NCBI GenBank assembly: GCA_024280855.1
Contig: JAJRPG010000095.1
Span: 1 to 54,240 of the forward strand
DNA length: 54,240 nucleotides
Direction of reading: 5' to 3'
Origin: Planctomycetota bacterium
Lineage (GTDB): Bacteria > Planctomycetota > Phycisphaerae > UBA1845
Below, piece by piece: positions 52,311 through 54,240 of this stretch. Position 1 is the first letter of the stretch. Every line of letters begins with the position of its first letter. The notes under the pieces were generated by a model. The model was not told the origin of the DNA. It ran no database searches and saw nothing but the letters and a program-made list of their open reading frames with translations. Both the position numbers and the translations under genes were made by a program.

Positions 52311-52871
52311 ATGGATCGCAATCAAGCTTGGGGTATACTCAACGAATACACGAAAAACCCCGCACTTATCCGCCACGCGCAGTGCGTCGAAGCCACGATG
52401 CTGTATTACGCGAAGCTTCTTAACGAGGACGAAAAGCTTTGGGGCCTAGCTGGCCTGCTGCACGATTTTGATTACGAACGATGGCCTGATGAGGCTGGTC
52501 ATACGATTGAAGGTGCGAAAATTTTGCGTGAGCATAGCTGTGATGAAGAGGTCATCGGCGCGATCATGGCTCATACGCCGTGGCATTTGGAAGAGTTTCC
52601 GCGTGATAGACCCATCCGCAAGACGCTGTTCGCCGTCGATGAGTTGTCTGGATTCATTTACGCCTCAGCATTGGTGCGTCCTTCTCAACTAGCGGGCATG
52701 GCCTCCAAAAGTGTCATCAAAAAACTCAAACAACGCAGCTTTGCCGCAGCTGTTTCTCGTGAAGATATTCATGATGGCGCTCAGCTACTCAACTTGCCAT
52801 TGCCCGAACATGTCACCAATTGCATCACCGCGATTCAAGACATCGCAGCGGATCTTGGGTTAGAGGCATAG
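52311..52871 (+). CDS. HD-domain phosphohydrolase-like protein
   Basis: The protein has 186 residues. An HD metal site is seen as RHAQCVEATM...GLLHDFDYERWPDEAGHT with further His in MAHTPWHLEE. Such small HD proteins hydrolyse phosphate esters or nucleotides; a specific substrate cannot be given. The stop is immediately followed by the MFS gene ATG, so the two are translationally linked. An AT-rich TATATTATAC stretch 30 bases upstream may be its -10. Confidence 0.82.
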   Translation: MDRNQAWGILNEYTKNPALIRHAQCVEATMLYYAKLLNEDEKLWGLAGLLHDFDYERWPDEAGHTIEGAKILREHSCDEEVIGAIMAHTPWHLEEFPRDRPIRKTLFAVDELSGFIYASALVRPSQLAGMASKSVIKKLKQRSFAAAVSREDIHDGAQLLNLPLPEHVTNCITAIQDIAADLGLEA

Positions 52872-54089
52872 ATGCTCAAGCCCTATCTGGAACTACCTCG
52901 CTCAGTTCACATTTTGTGTCTGGGAACTTTCATCAATAGAGCGGGCACGCTTCTTCTGCCGTTCCTGTCGCTATATCTCACCGGCGAATTAGGCTTTGGT
53001 ATTCAGTTCGCCAGCCTAGCCATGGGAGCCATTGGCTTAGGGTCTATCATCGGAGCCTTGGTCGGCGGTCAACTCGCTGATCGAATCGGACGCCGTCCGG
53101 TGATGCTATTGAGTCTACTTGGCAGCGCTACGGTGTTGAGATTTTTCGGTGAACTAACTTCGCCTTATGCCATTATCGTGACACTTGTTCTATTTTCATC
53201 GCTCGGCGACATGTATAGACCAGCAGCATCAGCCATGATCGGCGATCTGGTCCCGTCAGAAAAAAGATCATACGCCTTTGGCCTGATGTACTTCGCTATC
53301 AACCTCGGCTTTCCCATCGGCACCGTGTTCGGCGGCATGTTAGCTGCGACTTGGTTTAAGGGATTGTTCTGGATTGATGCGATCACAGCTACGGTTTACG
53401 CCTTCATTATTTTCATGTTCATTCGAGAAACATTGCCCAAGGGTCATGCTGATGACTCACCTGACGAGGACGCGCTACTCGTCAAGAAAAAACCCGCAGC
53501 ACTTGGCCATATATTGCGTAATGTGCCGTTTCTCGTGTTCTGCCTTGGCTCGTTACTGCTTGGCCTGACTTATGTTCAATCCTTTTCCAACTTGCCAATT
53601 TTCATGGAATCAAAGGGCATTGGCGTGGGGCTTTACGGTAAACTTGTCGCAATCAACGGCGTGATGATCGTAGTCATTCAGATACCTTTAACCGCCTGGA
53701 TGAAGCATCGCAGCCGGGCATTATTCGTTTGCTTAGCCGCGGTTATCACGGGAGTGGGGTTTGGCGTGACAGCTCTTTGTGAAACCGCGCCGCTTTTTGC
53801 GATAAGCATTATGATTTGGACCTTGGGTGAAATTATGATCGCGCCATTCGGCTTTGCGATTGTCACCGACATGGCACCGGAGCAATATCGCGGAAGATAC
53901 CTGGGCGTATATACCATGTGCTTCGCCGGCGCGAATATGCTAGGCGCACCGCTGGGAGGGTTCATCCTCGCATCCAAGGGAGGCACGACGCTCTGGATGG
54001 TGACCATGCTATTATGCCTAATCGCAGCTATTCTATACGCCACGATTCGTAAGCATCTTGCCATTAAGCCAGTAGTCGAAAAGGCATAG
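52872..54089 (+). CDS. Major facilitator superfamily transporter
   Basis: The protein has 405 residues with about 12 membrane helices. The cytoplasmic loop 2-3 motif GQLADRIGRRPVMLLSLLG is the MFS signature A. It looks like drug/sugar-phosphate-type antiporters of the DHA1 class. It begins directly after the HD gene stop, suggesting a functional pair, such as transport plus phosphate removal. Substrate unknown. Confidence 0.9.
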   Translation: MLKPYLELPRSVHILCLGTFINRAGTLLLPFLSLYLTGELGFGIQFASLAMGAIGLGSIIGALVGGQLADRIGRRPVMLLSLLGSATVLRFFGELTSPYAIIVTLVLFSSLGDMYRPAASAMIGDLVPSEKRSYAFGLMYFAINLGFPIGTVFGGMLAATWFKGLFWIDAITATVYAFIIFMFIRETLPKGHADDSPDEDALLVKKKPAALGHILRNVPFLVFCLGSLLLGLTYVQSFSNLPIFMESKGIGVGLYGKLVAINGVMIVVIQIPLTAWMKHRSRALFVCLAAVITGVGFGVTALCETAPLFAISIMIWTLGEIMIAPFGFAIVTDMAPEQYRGRYLGVYTMCFAGANMLGAPLGGFILASKGGTTLWMVTMLLCLIAAILYATIRKHLAIKPVVEKA

Positions 54090-54113
54090 CGAATGGAGGG
54101 GGTGGCCCATACC

Positions 54114-54132
54114 TGAAAGAGTTTTTCTTTCA
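54114..54132 (+). terminator. Weak hairpin after the MFS gene
   Basis: TGAAAGA and TCTTTCA pair across a five-base loop, 25 bases after the stop. The stem is AT-rich and the following T stretch short, so it may be only a weak terminator. Confidence 0.3.
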
Positions 54133-54240
54133 AGTGTTTTCCTGACAGAATTTTCCTGCACATTTTCTGATCCGCTCACGTCGTCGCGAGAGGTTTGTCT
54201 AATACCTTGATTCGTAGCTCTCTGCTATCATGTCTGCGCA

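Overview
The window reads as a chromosomal segment of a Planctomycetota-like bacterium (possibly Phycisphaerae-related) with roughly balanced base composition. The assignment rests on an ECF sigma factor of the planctomycete type coupled to a Ser/Thr kinase with a transmembrane segment and TPRs (31388-34725), a lipoprotein with glycine-rich loops in a beta-helix, a secreted Cys-rich repeat protein, and a transposase type common in that phylum. No rRNA, tRNA or CRISPR array is visible, so the phylum is an inference.

About 30 kb (501-30546) is one catabolic island for anaerobic degradation of aromatic acids through benzoyl-CoA. It is organised around a divergent regulatory region (9489-9809). 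Leftward run a TetR-type regulator, a molybdenum hydroxylase (FAD subunit plus a fused FeS/Mo subunit, resembling 4-hydroxybenzoyl-CoA reductase) and a 2-oxoacid:ferredoxin oxidoreductase whose gamma subunit is fused to a GltD-like flavoprotein and a 2[4Fe-4S] ferredoxin. Rightward run oah, an SDR, dch and had (the dienoyl-CoA hydratase / 6-hydroxy dehydrogenase / ring hydrolase route). Then come a single HgdB/BcrB-like subunit with its own activator ATPase, a 1134-residue triple fusion ending in an acyl-CoA synthetase, a thiolase and a 3-hydroxyacyl-CoA dehydrogenase/crotonase fusion. These are followed by a four-subunit ATP-dependent class I benzoyl-CoA reductase in bzdNOPQ order, a small Cys-rich protein with a HemN/HemW-like radical SAM protein, and XdhC plus MocA-like cofactor genes that fit the molybdoenzyme at the other end.

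The proposed logic is as follows. The oxidoreductase makes low-potential ferredoxin. BzdNOPQ uses it with ATP to reduce benzoyl-CoA to the 1,5-diene. Dch, Had and Oah hydrate, oxidise and open the ring to 3-hydroxypimelyl-CoA. The SDR or the HAD fusion and the thiolase then yield glutaryl-CoA and acetyl-CoA. No dedicated benzoate-CoA ligase, glutaryl-CoA dehydrogenase, stand-alone ferredoxin or aromatic transporter is in the window.

The island is bordered by mobile DNA: the start of an IS5/IS1182-like transposase at the left edge and an internally deleted transposase at 30696-31316. The rest (31388-54240) is mixed: sigma/kinase module, glycine-rich lipoprotein, PEP carboxylase, a large secreted metalloprotease-like protein with 14 Cys-rich repeats, an amino-acid permease, a Rieske oxygenase, argS, rsfS, an APH-fold kinase, an HD protein and an MFS transporter.

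Most worth following up: the lone HgdB-like subunit with its activator, the ketopantoate-reductase-like/DUF2889/acyl-CoA synthetase fusion, the molybdoenzyme lacking the FeS insert expected of 4-hydroxybenzoyl-CoA reductase, and the small Cys protein/radical SAM pair inside the reductase operon.
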